In this document: positions 1-10,684 of the stretch, in pieces
How positions within the stretch are numbered: the first letter of the stretch is position 1
Layout of the letters: each line of letters begins with the position of its first letter
NCBI GenBank assembly: GCA_947561395.2
Contig: OX387190.1
Coordinates: forward strand, 12,952,858 to 13,016,857
DNA: 64,000 nucleotides
Source: Buxus sempervirens
Taxonomy: Eukaryota > Streptophyta > Magnoliopsida > Buxales > Buxaceae
Direction: 5' to 3'
Notes under the pieces: model-generated
Told to the model about the DNA's origin: nothing
The model's input: the letters and a program-made list of their open reading frames with translations, nothing else
Database searches by the model: none
Translations under genes and position numbers: made by a program

Positions 1-249
1 TCGGATTAGGAATCGGGTGAGACCAATGTAAGCTGACTCAAACCAGGGAACCCACGGGATCCGTCATCCGACGGGGCGGACTAGGGTGTCTACGGACTTC
101 CCCAGACCGCAACCGAGAACAAACTTAGAATCTCAAGCCGCAGACCAAAAGCCCTAATAGACAAGATTAGGCACCCAGGTATCCGCCTGCACCCCGTCAG
201 GCAGTGGCGACTCCGAATTTTCCCGTGCCGCGTTTCCGACGCACGCACA
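1..249 (+). mobile_element. 3' end of a Tat/Ogre-like Ty3/gypsy LTR, cut by the window edge
   Basis: This stretch is clearly related to the last 300 bp or so of the LTRs ending at 8,163 and 18,343. They share the blocks GACGGGGCGG, GTCTACGGACTTCCCCAGAC and TGGCGACTCCGA in the same order. The end is placed at the ACA at 247-249 by analogy with those two copies, whose target duplications fix their ends. The start lies outside the window, so I cannot say whether this is a solo LTR or part of a longer element. Confidence 0.6.
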
Positions 250-850
250 GGGTTCAACTAATTAACATAAATAACATCCATCAAGAGTGTGGAATAAAGA
301 TAGCAATCATCCTTCAAATAACAGCAAACTCCTCAAATCAAAATACTGAAAATAATCCCTAAGAAAAATAAATCTAGATGTTTCTCCATGTTCCTTTGGA
401 CCTATATAGGAATGAAATAATCCTCTTCTTGATAATCACAATAATCCCCCGGTGTCTCTACCCCGTCAACGTCTTCTCCAGGAATATTTGAAAACAAAAC
501 CGATAAAACAATAATGTAACAAAACATTTTAGTAAGCAATCATGCAAATAGTTTACCACAATAAAATATGCATCGCTTAATCCGAATAATCATAATAAGA
601 ATCAAGACAACAATGAAATACAATTTGTCCACCTCATGGGACTCATGAAATAGTATACCAGATAAAGAGAGTAGACATGTGCCAATATGCTACCTTCCAA
701 ATTACAAATGGACTACCCGCCCCCGCAGTCTGGCTATTCAACACCAACAGAAGAACCCAACCATGAGTTAGCATGTACGACCCAACCAATCCAGGAGTGG
801 GTAACGTAGTGACCGACCAATCCAAGAGTGGTACCATCCTTGAGATGATG
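250..850 (-). mobile_element. Probable left part of an older Tekay-like LTR, minus orientation
   Basis: Non-coding. A block around 411-490 (TATATAGG, then GTCTTCTCCAGG) resembles the matching block of the minus-strand Tekay-like LTR at 36,508-38,018. Two near-repeats of ACCAATCCAGGAGTGG at 780-835 recall that LTR's hairpin array. The stretch runs into the TGATG duplication at 846-850 and appears to continue at 3,266-4,590 beyond the inserted solo LTR. Assignment is by resemblance only; the outer boundary is not proven. Confidence 0.4.
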
Positions 851-1207
851 TGTAAAACCCCGTTTCGAGTAGAAAACAAAATAAAATAATAATTTTATAA
901 TAAAATAAATTAACAGTCACAGTAAGGAGAATAAACAAGTAATAACAGCAGATGGAAATATATATATATGCACATATAGATGTTGGTGCTGGTTAAATCA
1001 AGCTTTATTATTTCTAGGAAAACTTGTGGTCATCAGGGTTCAAAAATATATATAAATAAAAATATAATATGGTGGGAATATTCGGCCCCGGGAATAAATA
1101 GAAAAGGGGGGGCTAATAATTGTAAATCCGGAAAACCCTGCACTATTGAGGGGTAAAAAGGGGATTTCTAAAAATAAGGGTGAATTAGGTTAAATCCGGG
1201 TGGTGTC

Positions 1208-1216
1208 TATATAAAT
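1208..1216 (+). promoter_or_regulatory. TATA box of the solo LTR
   Basis: TATATAAATAG lies about 360 bp into the LTR, the expected position for an LTR promoter. No other core promoter element is assigned. Confidence 0.5.
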
Positions 1217-2533
1217 AGCTAACTCATACAACTTCTCGGGGATTTGGGGGAAAAGGTCGCGGCTCTGGAGAGAGTTAGGGTTTCCGTCTGTCTCGAAGTC
1301 AAAAATCTCCAGGATGGCCGGAAGCTTGAAGAAAGTCTTAGTAATGTGAGTAGCACTGTTTTACAACTGGGTTTTGTGTTTTGTGTTTTCTCGAGCTTAT
1401 TCTGATGCATGGTTTGTATATTAAGTGATAGTATGATGTTTTCTGGTTTTTCTGGTTTTTCGGAAAGTTACATGAACAGAGTCTCCGGATTGAAATTATA
1501 ATTGAAAATGAAAGTGTTTAGATTAATTTCAAATATGGTTGGGAAGTCTTCTGGGAGTATTAGGAGTGTACTGGAGTAGTTACAGACCTTCACAAACCGG
1601 CCAGTCATGTAGATCTCAAAATAACAGAGAAATGAAAACCACAGGGGGTATCCGCTCACCTCGCGCTCACCGGCGTTCACCTCGGAGGTAAGTGCCCCCG
1701 TTAAAAATGACCTACCGCCGATCCCGCGCCCACCTCGCGCTCATCTCGCGCGAAGTAGAAAACAAGGCGCCCATCTCGCGCGAATCTCGCGCCCACCTCA
1801 CGCCCATCTCGCGCCCATCTCGCGCTCACCTAGCGTCGGGTGAGCGGCAGGTCGATTTTACCCATTTTCTTCACCCGCCGACCGGCGCCCACCTCGCGCC
1901 CACCTCAATAGGTGAGCGGCAGACCTATTTTGCTTACCGAAATGGAATTTCTGATTTGACCAAGAGTATTTGCACTTCTTAGGGGTTAAACCACTTCACT
2001 ATTCACTTGGTTAGGAACCTGGGAAACCATTTTGCCTATGAAATTAATAGAGGAAAATTTGTGAACATCTTATGAGTTTTAAGTTGGGTTTAGGTTACTT
2101 ATGAGTATTGTGCCGGACACCAAACTAGTAAGAGTTACCAGTTACTTTTCCTTGTTCTATACACTGTTTTGATTGAGAAGTTCTTGTATTTCTGGTTTCA
2201 CTTGTTGGAAACTTTATACGTATTAAAAGGTTTTCTTTGGTATGAATGGATTGAGTTTTACTTTCATATGACTTGTGTTATGGAAATGAGAAAATACTGA
2301 ATGTACTTGAGGTACAGCTTGGTCCAGAGGGACAGGTGATGAATTGTGATGAGTTCTTACATGATGTGGAATGAATGGTTTTGTTTTGATATTGGAATCG
2401 AGATTATACGATGTTTACTGTTTTGGTCTAGCTTGTCCTGGATCCAAATGTTTAAGCTTAGTATTGTGATGCTTTTATTTTATTGGTGTAATGGCATGGC
2501 CATGGAGTGTTGCCACGACTGGTGTAGAGCAGC

Positions 2534-2656
2534 CAGAAACCCTGAGTAGGCCTGGTTGTCAATGCCGAAACCCTGAGTAGGCCGGCATTGGATGACGAAA
2601 CCCTGAGTAGGCCGTCATTTCAGAGTATTCAAAACCCTGAGTAGGCCGGAACTGTG
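2534..2656. repeat. Cluster of four hairpins with a constant loop and variable stems
   Basis: The block AAACCCTGAGTAGGC occurs four times at about 2,536, 2,568, 2,598 and 2,633. The flanking arms differ from copy to copy but stay complementary within a copy: AATGCCG/CGGCATT at 2,561-2,589 and ATGACG/CGTCAT at 2,592-2,618. The outer two copies have weaker 3-4 bp arms (CCA/TGG and TTC/GAA). Confidence 0.8.
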
Positions 2657-3265
2657 TACATGGAGGTGTGGATGTCGCTCTGGCATGTTGATTACCCAAT
2701 TAAATATTTGTATGACATTGACCACGTGGTTTTGTCGTTTACTTATCAGTTAGAATACCTTGGGATACTTAGTGGAAATTGTCTTATTGAGGCATGGACT
2801 ATATTGTTAATGTTCTCTGAAACTGATCGGGGTTTTGTTGACCAAGGGATTTCCGATGTTAATTGCTATTAGTTAAATGGTTTCCTATACTCTTGGGTCA
2901 ACAATTACTGTCAGCAGAGTACGCAGGCTTCACCGGTTGTTCCTTGTTTTCTCGTCTGATTATTCGATCATAGAATTTTTAAATTTGAAGATGTGTATTC
3001 TTACATGCATGTGCTACTTGCTGAGATATTCGTATCTCACTCTTTTAATTTTGTTGTTTTTCAGATACGTATGGAGAGCCGATAATTGCGGGTAGTGAAA
3101 ATTTGGTCATGTGAGTTTTCATGTTGGGATTTGTTTAGCGCACTCTATTGCATAAAAATATTTAGTTTCATGTTTTCTTTACTCTGGTAGTTAGATCCTG
3201 TTAATTTTAATAACCTCTGGGTACGAGTTACGGGTTTTCATGTGACTCGGATCCGGGGCGTTACA

Positions 3266-4590
3266 TGATGGAATGCCTCAGACACATAATTCAAACCCCT
3301 CTAATACACATTTCACTTACTAGCTATTCTATGGATCCATATAACTGCTAAGCCCACTCAACAGTGAGAAAACCAACTAGGATAATGGACATACTTCTCA
3401 ATAACACCCACCAAAATACAGAACCATATTTGTAACCAAATCCGCCCATGCGGGATACAATAATTCAAGCACCAGCCTTGTCACAACAGTGACCCAAAAC
3501 CAAAACAGAATGTACGAAATCATATGTCTAAAACTCCAGGTTTCAACGAGTCAATATGTCCCGAATGTGTATCGACTCCATTGATGCACAAAATACCTTC
3601 ATATCACCCAAATACAGGTGTATGAACTCACAAAACCAACCTTGGTTAAAAGTAAACTCTTTTGGAACTGTAGAAGCAAATAAACGTGCATCTTTAGAAA
3701 CATCTACCCAAAATCTTTATAAAATTGAATTTTAAACATCCGCCAGTGCAAACACTTCCCAAATACCCCAATCTTGATGGTACATAGATTAAAATTGAAT
3801 AGAACCACTTCCTTAGTGAAAAGTAGGTTGAAAAGACAAGTTTTATAAAATCTGATAGACTGGTCGCTCGAGCGGCCAAGGGCGCTCGATCGGCCTTACA
3901 TAATAGGTTAATTTAGGGTAGGTCACTCGAAAGATCGCTCAAGCGACTATTCTAGCGGTAGTTCAATCTTGGTAAACTTACTCTCGGGTTTTGAATAATT
4001 ACATAAGGCGCTCGAGCGACTGCTCAGGTGGCCCGATACGTGAAAAATCCGTAACTTTGCGAAATTGAATAAAAATTCCATTACTCAATATTCAATGCTT
4101 CAAAACCATTCTAAATCATTCTAAAATACTCTATACACATGCTAGAACAATTCCCAACATATAAAACATCATAAATAACAAAAACCATGCATCAAAACAC
4201 TGAATAACCATGTATTTCGTCTAAACACGAATTCAGTTTTTATGCAAGTGTCAAGGGACTACTTACCTGGTTTTAGGAACTTAAATCTTCTCTAAGAGCC
4301 ACGAAATATCACCCTAAATTTTGCTAAACGATCCCAACAAACCTCGATCACGTCTGGGTTAAAAATCACACTTTTAAGACTCTTAACATACGTAAATCTC
4401 CAGAACAGAAACTTAGATCTATATGGCTCTTACTTGAGTTCTCTATGCACGAAAATACTCCTTCTTCTTCTCTAAGATGGCTCCAACAATTGTTTAGGGT
4501 TTTGATTTGATCACAAGGAAACTAGGAAAGAATAAGAGAAACAATAGAAACACACGGATATGAGACATGGAGGAAAAATCATTCCTAATC
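3266..4590 (-). mobile_element. Probable right part of the older Tekay-like LTR
   Basis: Non-coding sequence resuming after the solo LTR and its TGATG duplication. A CCCATGCGGGATACAAT block near 3,450 resembles CCATGTGGGATGCAATC near 37,510 in the other minus-strand Tekay-like LTR. The cluster at 3,860-4,030 repeats GCTCGAGCG/CGCTCAAGCG palindromes. The right limit is only approximate, because the next LTR starts somewhere around 4,590. No gene is seen. Confidence 0.4.
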
Positions 4591-5240
4591 TTTTCGGTCA
4601 TCACACGGGATTCTAAAATATGGGAGAGTCGCCACCATTCCTTTTAGGTATGAATGGACACCAAAATCATCAAAATAAACAAAAAGACAAAACTAGAGTA
4701 AAAATAACTCCACTTGAAAATAAAATCTAGAGATGGGTAAAGGAATTATATTATGAATAGGGGAAGGTTTTAGGCACCCCCATTCACCCACACAAGGTGG
4801 TTACCAAGTGTTGTTCATGCTCAAAATAAAGAAAGCTTACTAAAATGATCAAAAAGGCTTAAAAGAGATTAAGTATATGTATGATCCCTCCACATGAGAA
4901 GTCCAATTAATCTTAGCCTTTCTTTTATGGAAGTATCACTTCTGGGACATAACTATTAAATAGAAATCAAAGCAAAACTTGAACACAAACAAGTTAAGAT
5001 AAATCTGGAAAATTCGATAAAAGATGGGGCCATTTGACCATAAATCATTCAAATCAAATTCAAATTGAATCAAACCAAATCCATTTGAAAGATTATGATA
5101 AATAGAAGACTCATGAAAATTTTCAATTAAATCTGGTTAAAATCCTAAGAGTTATGTTCATTTAAAATCTGCTGTTGAAAATCGGTAAAAGTAACAAGTG
5201 GGCAACTTTGGAAGTTCATTTTGGGAGATTGGCACCATAG
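4591..5240 (-). mobile_element. Left part of a minus-strand Tat/Ogre-like LTR, split by the LTR at 5,241
   Basis: GAGTCGCCACC at about 4,626 is the reverse complement of the GGTGGCGACTC block near the 3' end of these LTRs, so the LTR runs right to left. Sequence from about 4,840 to 5,220 aligns with 54,283-54,640, the 3' LTR of the gag-bearing element. It continues at 8,169-9,346 after the inserted plus-strand LTR. The exact left end could not be fixed because no target duplication was recognised. Confidence 0.7.
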
Positions 5241-5820
5241 TGTAAGCACCTTATTTTTGCACCCTCGGAAATGCTGAAAATAAAAACCCTGGCAGAAAAG
5301 TCAAACCCTGAGGGGACAAAAGTTGATTTTTTGATCAAGTGATATTTGGCCACCTTGCTTTATCTCAATGGATAGAGAATCCTGACACGGTTCGTATGCA
5401 ATTGAGTTTGCTGGAATCGGAGTCTGGATGAAGGTTTTGCAGGACGGTCAAACTTGAGGGGAGCCGAAAGTTGACTTTCTGCTAAACCCTGATCCAGGTG
5501 CTTACCCCCATGCCATTGGATAGAGGGCTCCGATGCGGTTCTAACACAACTGAGTTTGCTCAAATCAAAGTCCGGATGAAGGAGATATGAGCTGTCGAAG
5601 TTTCCAAGCAGCTAAACCCAGAAAGTTTCACACGTGGCAAAAAGCCGCACACGTGGCAAGTGGCACAAGAAAATATCTCGAGGGGCAATCCGTAAATATC
5701 CAAACATGCAAAATATCCCAGGGTTTAAAGCAAATTTTCGCAGGGACTAAATCTGTGAATATCTAAGAGTATCGGATGAATCTGCAAATATCCAGGGGCA
5801 AATCCGTAATTTTTCGATTT

Positions 5821-6029
5821 GTATCCGACCAAATATGTCGGATACACATACCTCAGTGTATACCCGACACTATTCATCGGATACAAAGAGATCCGCCCGT
5901 GAGATTCACGCCGATTCCCCGACAAATTCGCGGCGGCATTTAATTTTTGAAATTATTATGTCTTGTATCCGACATTAAATGCCGGATACAAAGGAAGCTT
6001 AGTGTATCCGACATTAAATGCCGGATACA
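5821..6029. repeat. Four GTATCCGAC-type palindromes upstream of the LTR TATA box
   Basis: Units are GTATCCGAC, a loop of 5-9 bases, then GTCGGATAC or CCGGATAC, at about 5,821, 5,859, 5,965 and 6,004. The first two are separated from the last two by about 80 bp. The last unit ends about 10 bp before the TATA box at 6,040. Confidence 0.75.
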
Positions 6030-6039
6030 AAAAGTTTGC

Positions 6040-6047
6040 TATAAAAA
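6040..6047 (+). promoter_or_regulatory. TATA box of the plus-strand Tat-like LTR
   Basis: TATAAAAA lies directly downstream of the palindrome cluster. The same order, palindromes then TATA, is seen in the other Tat-like LTRs of the window. Confidence 0.55.
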
Positions 6048-8915
6048 GGCAACAGCAGCCCCATTTCGGGGGTTGGCTTTGCTTAGGTTGTTTCCACCCC
6101 TTCTTCCCCATTATACCTAGTCCGAAACCTCCAACCTTGGCCCCTCCTTGCTCCCCAAACCCAACAACCTCCTTGCTTGACCATTTTACCCCTCCCTATT
6201 CCCTTCTCTCCCTCACTCAAGAACTTGAAGAAGGAGAAGAGGTTACTGTTGGTGGGAGGAGGTGCTGCTCCAGCTGCTGTCTTGCCTCCAAGAGGAGGCT
6301 CCACCTTGCACAAGGGCTCAATAACCCTCATGTATTGTTTCTCACCAACTTTTGTTTCACATATATGAAAATGGGGTGTTTTTAAGCATGTTAATGGGCA
6401 TGGTCTTCTCTCTTACTGTGAGTCTATTCAAGTGACTGTATGGCATGTATTGGCTCTCTTTTCCATGTCGTGGAGACCTTTGAAGGTAAAAGGTCCGTAT
6501 ATAGTCCCATGGGAGCATGAGAGTCCTTTTTTTTACACACTTTTAGTGTTCATGGGTTGCTATTTTGGGTTTCTCTTCAGAAATTTTTTAGAGGAGTCTG
6601 TTCCTCCCATTTTTAGTCTAATGTATCCCCCATTTTAACCCCCTTTCTCATCCTTTCTTTGCTGTTTTTTGTTGGTTATTTAGTATGCTTACGATCTTGG
6701 TTCACTGCCATGAAACATGCTTAGACAGTATGATAGGTTCTTGCATGCTTGAATGGCCATGAGCCCTTCTCCTTTTTTAGCTTGCTGACTTGATGGTTTC
6801 AACATGCATGCTCCCCTACCCCATGATTCCTTGCTGTAGAAACCCCAAAGGAGACCGAGAGATGAGGTGATTCATCATCTCCAGAACCAATGTGGGCTCA
6901 CACAGGAGCCCACACAATCACTGGAACTCCCCAAGAAGCCTAAAAAGCCAACCCCAATGCAAAAATCACAAAAACAGCTTCTGTATGTTGATCCGACAAC
7001 TCAGGTCGGATCAACAGAGTTGTATTCGTAGCCGGCAAAAGATGCTGGATACACCGAGACCTGTGTGTAACCGGCATCTTAGGCCGGCTACACTGCCAGA
7101 TTGCTTTTTCTTGCCATTTTCTGATCTTGTGCTCTCTTTTTTTTTGGTTTGTTTGATCAATCCGGGCGAACCAGTAGGGTTTCCGGGTGACTCAGAAACC
7201 CAATGTGGGCCTTGGACCAACCCGGTCCAAATTGATTTCCGGTGGGCCTTCCAACGGGGCCCACCAAGCCCAACAAACTCATTTTTGCTAAATGAAGACA
7301 GTCAAATTAATTGAGTGGGCCGGACCATTAGAGGCCCACCCAAGCCTAGTTTCAGTAGCATGTTGCTTAGATTTATGCATGGTTTGGCCGAGACCACGGG
7401 TGGGGCCGATCGGGCCCGCTAAAGCCCATTAAATCAAACCAATTTTAGGGTTTCCAAACCCTAACTTAGGAAGACTTGGGCTTTCAAGCCCAAGCTCAGG
7501 TAAAGGGCCCCAAGCCCAAGGCCTAGCCCGTTTTGGCACAAATTAAAGCAAGATAAACTTAAATCATTTGGCAACCAACTGTGTGGCCCACTTAAGGGCC
7601 CACAAAGCAGTCCCGGCTCACTTGTGCATAGAAATCACTTAAACCTTTCAATTTGAACCTTTAAATAAAATCAATTCATTTGAACCAAGCCCAAAGGGCT
7701 CTCAGGCTAGATCGAGGCCTACCAGGGGACACGTGGGCCCAACCAACCCACCAAGGAATCCGCGGGCCTTCCAACAGGGCCCACCCAATCAGACTCATCC
7801 CATCTTTAACTAAAAAGATAAAATCAAGTAAAAGGACCCACACCACTTTGGCGGTCCCGCCAGACTTAACCAAATGTGCCTGCTGGAATAGGAATCGGGT
7901 GAGTGAGAGACCAAAGTTGACTCAAACTAGGGAAACCTATGGGACCCGTCACTCGACGGGGCAGATCGGGCTGTCTACGGACTTCCCCAGACCATAACCG
8001 AGAACTTGCTTAGAATCTCAAGCCGTAGACCAAGCCTTAATAGAAGAACTTAGGCACCCAGGTCTTTGCCTGCACCCCATCAGGCGGTGGTGACTCCAAA
8101 TGAATCCCGAGGCATGCACATTTTGCATGCACCTCGTCGTGCGACCGAAATCAGGTGCGCACACATAGAAATCCGTGAAATTTGCATGGATGAAGTATGT
8201 AATGCCATCTTTCAAATGAAATAGGCCTCACACCAAACTCCATTCGGATGTGACTTGTGTGACCTCGCGAACATGCCCAGAGGATCACAGATCAGCACAG
8301 AATTGTGCAATAAGGCAACTCTGAGTAAATCAGTCACACAAGACACAAATGAAATCAAAAAATTATGAAACAAATTGGATTTGAAAGTAGACTCCCAAAG
8401 GAAAACACAAAAACAAAAATCACTCAACACATCACGACATATATATAGCATTCAAATCATATCAATTAAATGGGGGTTCTAAAAACTAAGGTTCCATTCC
8501 ATTCTCGTTTTCTCTAGTTCTCTCTCCCCGTTTTACTGTTTCGAGATAGCCTTGGAGTACTTTGAGTATGAAACGGTTTTCACAGAACAAAACGCCATTC
8601 AAGAGGGTTCTATAACTAAGGATCAATTCCCAGTCTCGTTTCCCCTAGATCCCCCTTCACGTTTTACGGCTAGAGGGAGTCTCGAGGTACTTTGAGTAGG
8701 GAAAGGGGTTGCATACACAAAGAATAGGCCATTATTTACAAAAAGGTCGAAGAAAGATCTAACCCTAGAATGTAAAGACATGAAAATAAAGAAGTTCCAG
8801 GCTTACCTGGGTTTCTGGAAGCAATGCGGCAGCGGTTCCCTTCTTCAATCAGAGCTTTCCAATCTCCAACTTCTGGCTCTAAAATTCTTGGCCATTTGCT
8901 TAAGGAGAGGCCTCC

Positions 8916-8923
8916 TATTTATA
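8916..8923 (-). promoter_or_regulatory. TATA box of the minus-strand Tat-like LTR
   Basis: TATTTATA on the plus strand reads TATAAATA on the minus strand. It lies downstream, in LTR orientation, of the palindromes at 9,090-9,231. Confidence 0.55.
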
Positions 8924-9089
8924 GGCAAAGACTAGGGTTGGGGGGAACCCCAATGGTAGACACAAGGATGTGTCTAGAATCCCCACACTTAACCCTAAGG
9001 CTATTTCCAAGATTTCCACTCTTTAAACAAAGGATATGATGGTAAAAAGTGAAAACTTTCAGAAAACCCTAATTTTAAGCAAAAACCTT

Positions 9090-9231
9090 GTATCCGACAA
9101 CTCAGGTCGGATACAAGTGAACATTTTTGTATCCGACACATTTCGTCGAACACACTAATATCTGCTCGTATCCGACGACTTCTGTCGGATATAAACACAC
9201 TTACTTGTATCCGATGACTTGTGTCGGATAC
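9090..9231. repeat. Four GTATCCGA-type palindromes in the minus-strand LTR
   Basis: GTATCCGAC...GTCGGATAC units at about 9,090, 9,129, 9,168 and 9,207. The second unit has partly lost its right arm. Loops differ between units. Confidence 0.75.
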
Positions 9232-9346
9232 AAAGGGGAAATGTTCCAATCCGAAATTTTGTATTGGCTACAAGAAAACAAATTGTTTTTTTAATGTTTT
9301 GGCCAATTATTCATTATTTTCTCAGCGCAATTTTGGGGTATCTGCA

Positions 9347-9752
9347 ACGGCTGGTGTTTCTGTTTTATGATGGATGTGTATAGCTCCATGCACTACTAGG
9401 TCTTTGTTTAATTTATTTTAAAGTCTTTTTTACTTAAATACCCTCTCTTCATTAAACCCATTGCAACCAAACCTTCTTAAACCATTTCAACCCTCGGGTC
9501 AACCCGCTATCATTGGGTTCGACCAACCCCTTGTAATTTCCTTCTTATTTCTCACTTTATTTTTACTAACATAAACCATAGCAACAATAATTATTTAATT
9601 AAAATTATATTTTGTTAATAATTAGGAGCTCACCTTATATAGGCTCTCCTATCATCTCCGGTTCATCTTGAACTCCTCCAGGTTGAACCAAAATCTCATC
9701 TCCTGCATATTATTAACCAATTAGTTTATTTACTAAAATCTAGGATTTTACA
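9347..9752. other. No gene; right part may be an LTR scrap
   Basis: No coding region is seen. The segment 9,620-9,752 contains GAGCTCACCTTATATAGGC and ends GATTTTACA. This could be the start of a minus-strand Ty3/gypsy LTR (TGTAAAATC), but no partner end was found. Confidence 0.3.
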
Positions 9753-9990
9753 GAAGTTGCACAGGCTAATAGGCCTATAATCCTTTAGCCTTCTAGGATT
9801 GATGCTCTTGGGAATGAGGACGATATGGGTCTAGTTAAGATTTTTGTTAAGCCACCCATTAGCAAAGAAATTTATAACCATTTGGCAAACCTCCTTAATG
9901 ATCCCCCAATAAGTATGGTAAAAAAGGCCTTGGAAAATGTCAAGCCCTGGGCTTTTTAGGGCCCCCAACTTCTTGACAGCCTCCCAAAGT
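9753..9990 (-). pseudogene. LINE (L1-type) reverse-transcriptase fragment
   Basis: Read on the minus strand, this gives one frame of about 79 codons containing LKSPGLDIFQGLFYHTYW, then VLIPKSINPRRLKDYRPISLC. These are the N-terminal reverse-transcriptase blocks of plant L1-like LINEs (KSPGPDGF..., LIPK..., DYRPISLCN). One in-frame stop (TAG) lies between FANGWLNKNLN and THIVLIPK. No endonuclease, YADD box or poly(A) tail is present, so this is a short, dead internal piece of a LINE. It now abuts the probable LTR scrap on its plus-strand left side. Confidence 0.85.
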
Positions 9991-10079
9991 AGTTACTTGC
10001 AAAGTAACAGATGAAATATTGTAATATAAAGCGAATTGGCCAGATTTTGGGCTTGATAATCATTGCTTAAAATGCTGCG

Positions 10080-10112
<33 letters not shown>
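10080..10112. repeat. Poly-C run of about 33 bp
   Basis: An uninterrupted run of C. Its true length may be uncertain, since homopolymers of this size are prone to sequencing error. Confidence 0.95.
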
Positions 10113-10114
<2 letters not shown>

Positions 10115-10237
10115 CTTACCTATTTACACCATATGGCCTGATAATCAGTGCCTCAAATACTCCGACTAAAGTGAACAGCCACTTACTTACCTATTTACTC
10201 ACGTACCACATGTAAAGTGAACGACCCACTAAAGTTA

Positions 10238-10418
10238 CAATTGAAATCCTGTGGATCCTTTATCTAGACTCCTTATGTGGATCCTCCATAAGATTGTGCC
10301 ATGTGCACCTTGAATGGTGTAAATGTAATTTTCTTAAATGCTTCAAGGGGCAAATGGCACAATCTTGTGGAGGATCCACATAAGGAGTCTAGATAAAGGA
10401 TCCACAGGATTTCAACTC
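10238..10418. mobile_element. Mutator-type foldback MITE, 181 bp, 9-bp target duplication
   Basis: The two halves are inverted copies: an arm of about 65 bp starting TTGAAATCCTGTGGATCC at 10,241 is matched by its reverse complement ending at 10,415. Both flanks carry CTAAAGTTA (10,229-10,237 and 10,419-10,427), a 9-bp direct repeat. That length is diagnostic for Mutator-like elements. The element has no coding capacity and would need a transposase supplied in trans. Confidence 0.85.
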
Positions 10419-10684
10419 CTAAAGTTATCACCTCCTCAACTTCTTTCTCGATTAGGTAGCCTCGTCAACTAATCCCCTAATACTTCTCCATTAGGTAGCA
10501 CTCCCCTAATACTTCTCCATGCACTCACCATGTGATACGCTTAAACTGTGCAACCCTTAGTCACCTGCAGAGATGTGCTACTAACCTAACCCGCAGAGAT
10601 GTGCTACTAACCTGCAAGCTTCATCATCCAGTCTTGATTCATTCATGTAACTCTAACCATTGGTACGGATAATTATATTTATCT

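Larger units (their letters stand above)
851..3265 (+). mobile_element. Solo LTR, Tekay/Del-like Ty3/gypsy, with 5-bp target duplication
   Basis: The unit begins TGTAAAACCCCG and ends CGGGGCGTTACA, so its ends form a short inverted repeat typical of Tekay/Del LTRs. It is flanked by TGATG at 846-850 and 3,266-3,270, a clean 5-bp target duplication. With no internal region between the duplications, it is a solo LTR of 2,415 bp. It holds a TATA box near 1,209, a GC-rich series of CACCTCGCGC-like repeats at 1,660-1,910 and a hairpin cluster at 2,534-2,656. The minus orientation of the flanking sequence shows that it inserted into another repeat. Confidence 0.85.
5241..8163 (+). mobile_element. 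Solo LTR, Tat/Ogre-like Ty3/gypsy, nested in a minus-strand LTR
   Basis: The unit runs from TGTAAGCACC to GCGCACA and is flanked by CATAG at 5,236-5,240 and 8,164-8,168. It is 2,923 bp long with no internal coding region, hence a solo LTR. The flanks on the two sides join into one continuous stretch homologous to 54,283-56,741, which independently confirms the boundaries. It carries palindromes at 5,821-6,029 just upstream of a TATA box, and two or three more at about 6,990-7,092. Short open frames inside it look incidental. Confidence 0.88.
8169..9346 (-). mobile_element. Right part of the split minus-strand Tat/Ogre-like LTR
   Basis: This aligns block for block with 54,670-56,741: the AAATCCACGAAATTT block, two CTCGTTT...TTTACGG blocks, the TATA box, the palindrome cluster and the end GCAATTTTGGGGTATCTGCA, the reverse complement of an LTR start. 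Beyond 9,346 the sequence does not match the polypurine region that follows the related LTR at 56,742. This copy therefore abuts unrelated DNA and behaves as a solo LTR. Confidence 0.78.

Noticed and set aside
205-216. TGGCGACTCCGA as a primer binding site marking LTR ends (also at 8,088 and 18,267)
   Set aside because: It looks like a tRNA-derived priming site, but the target duplications CATAG and CACGC show that the LTR-like units continue about 65-75 bp past this motif. In these copies it lies inside the repeated unit.
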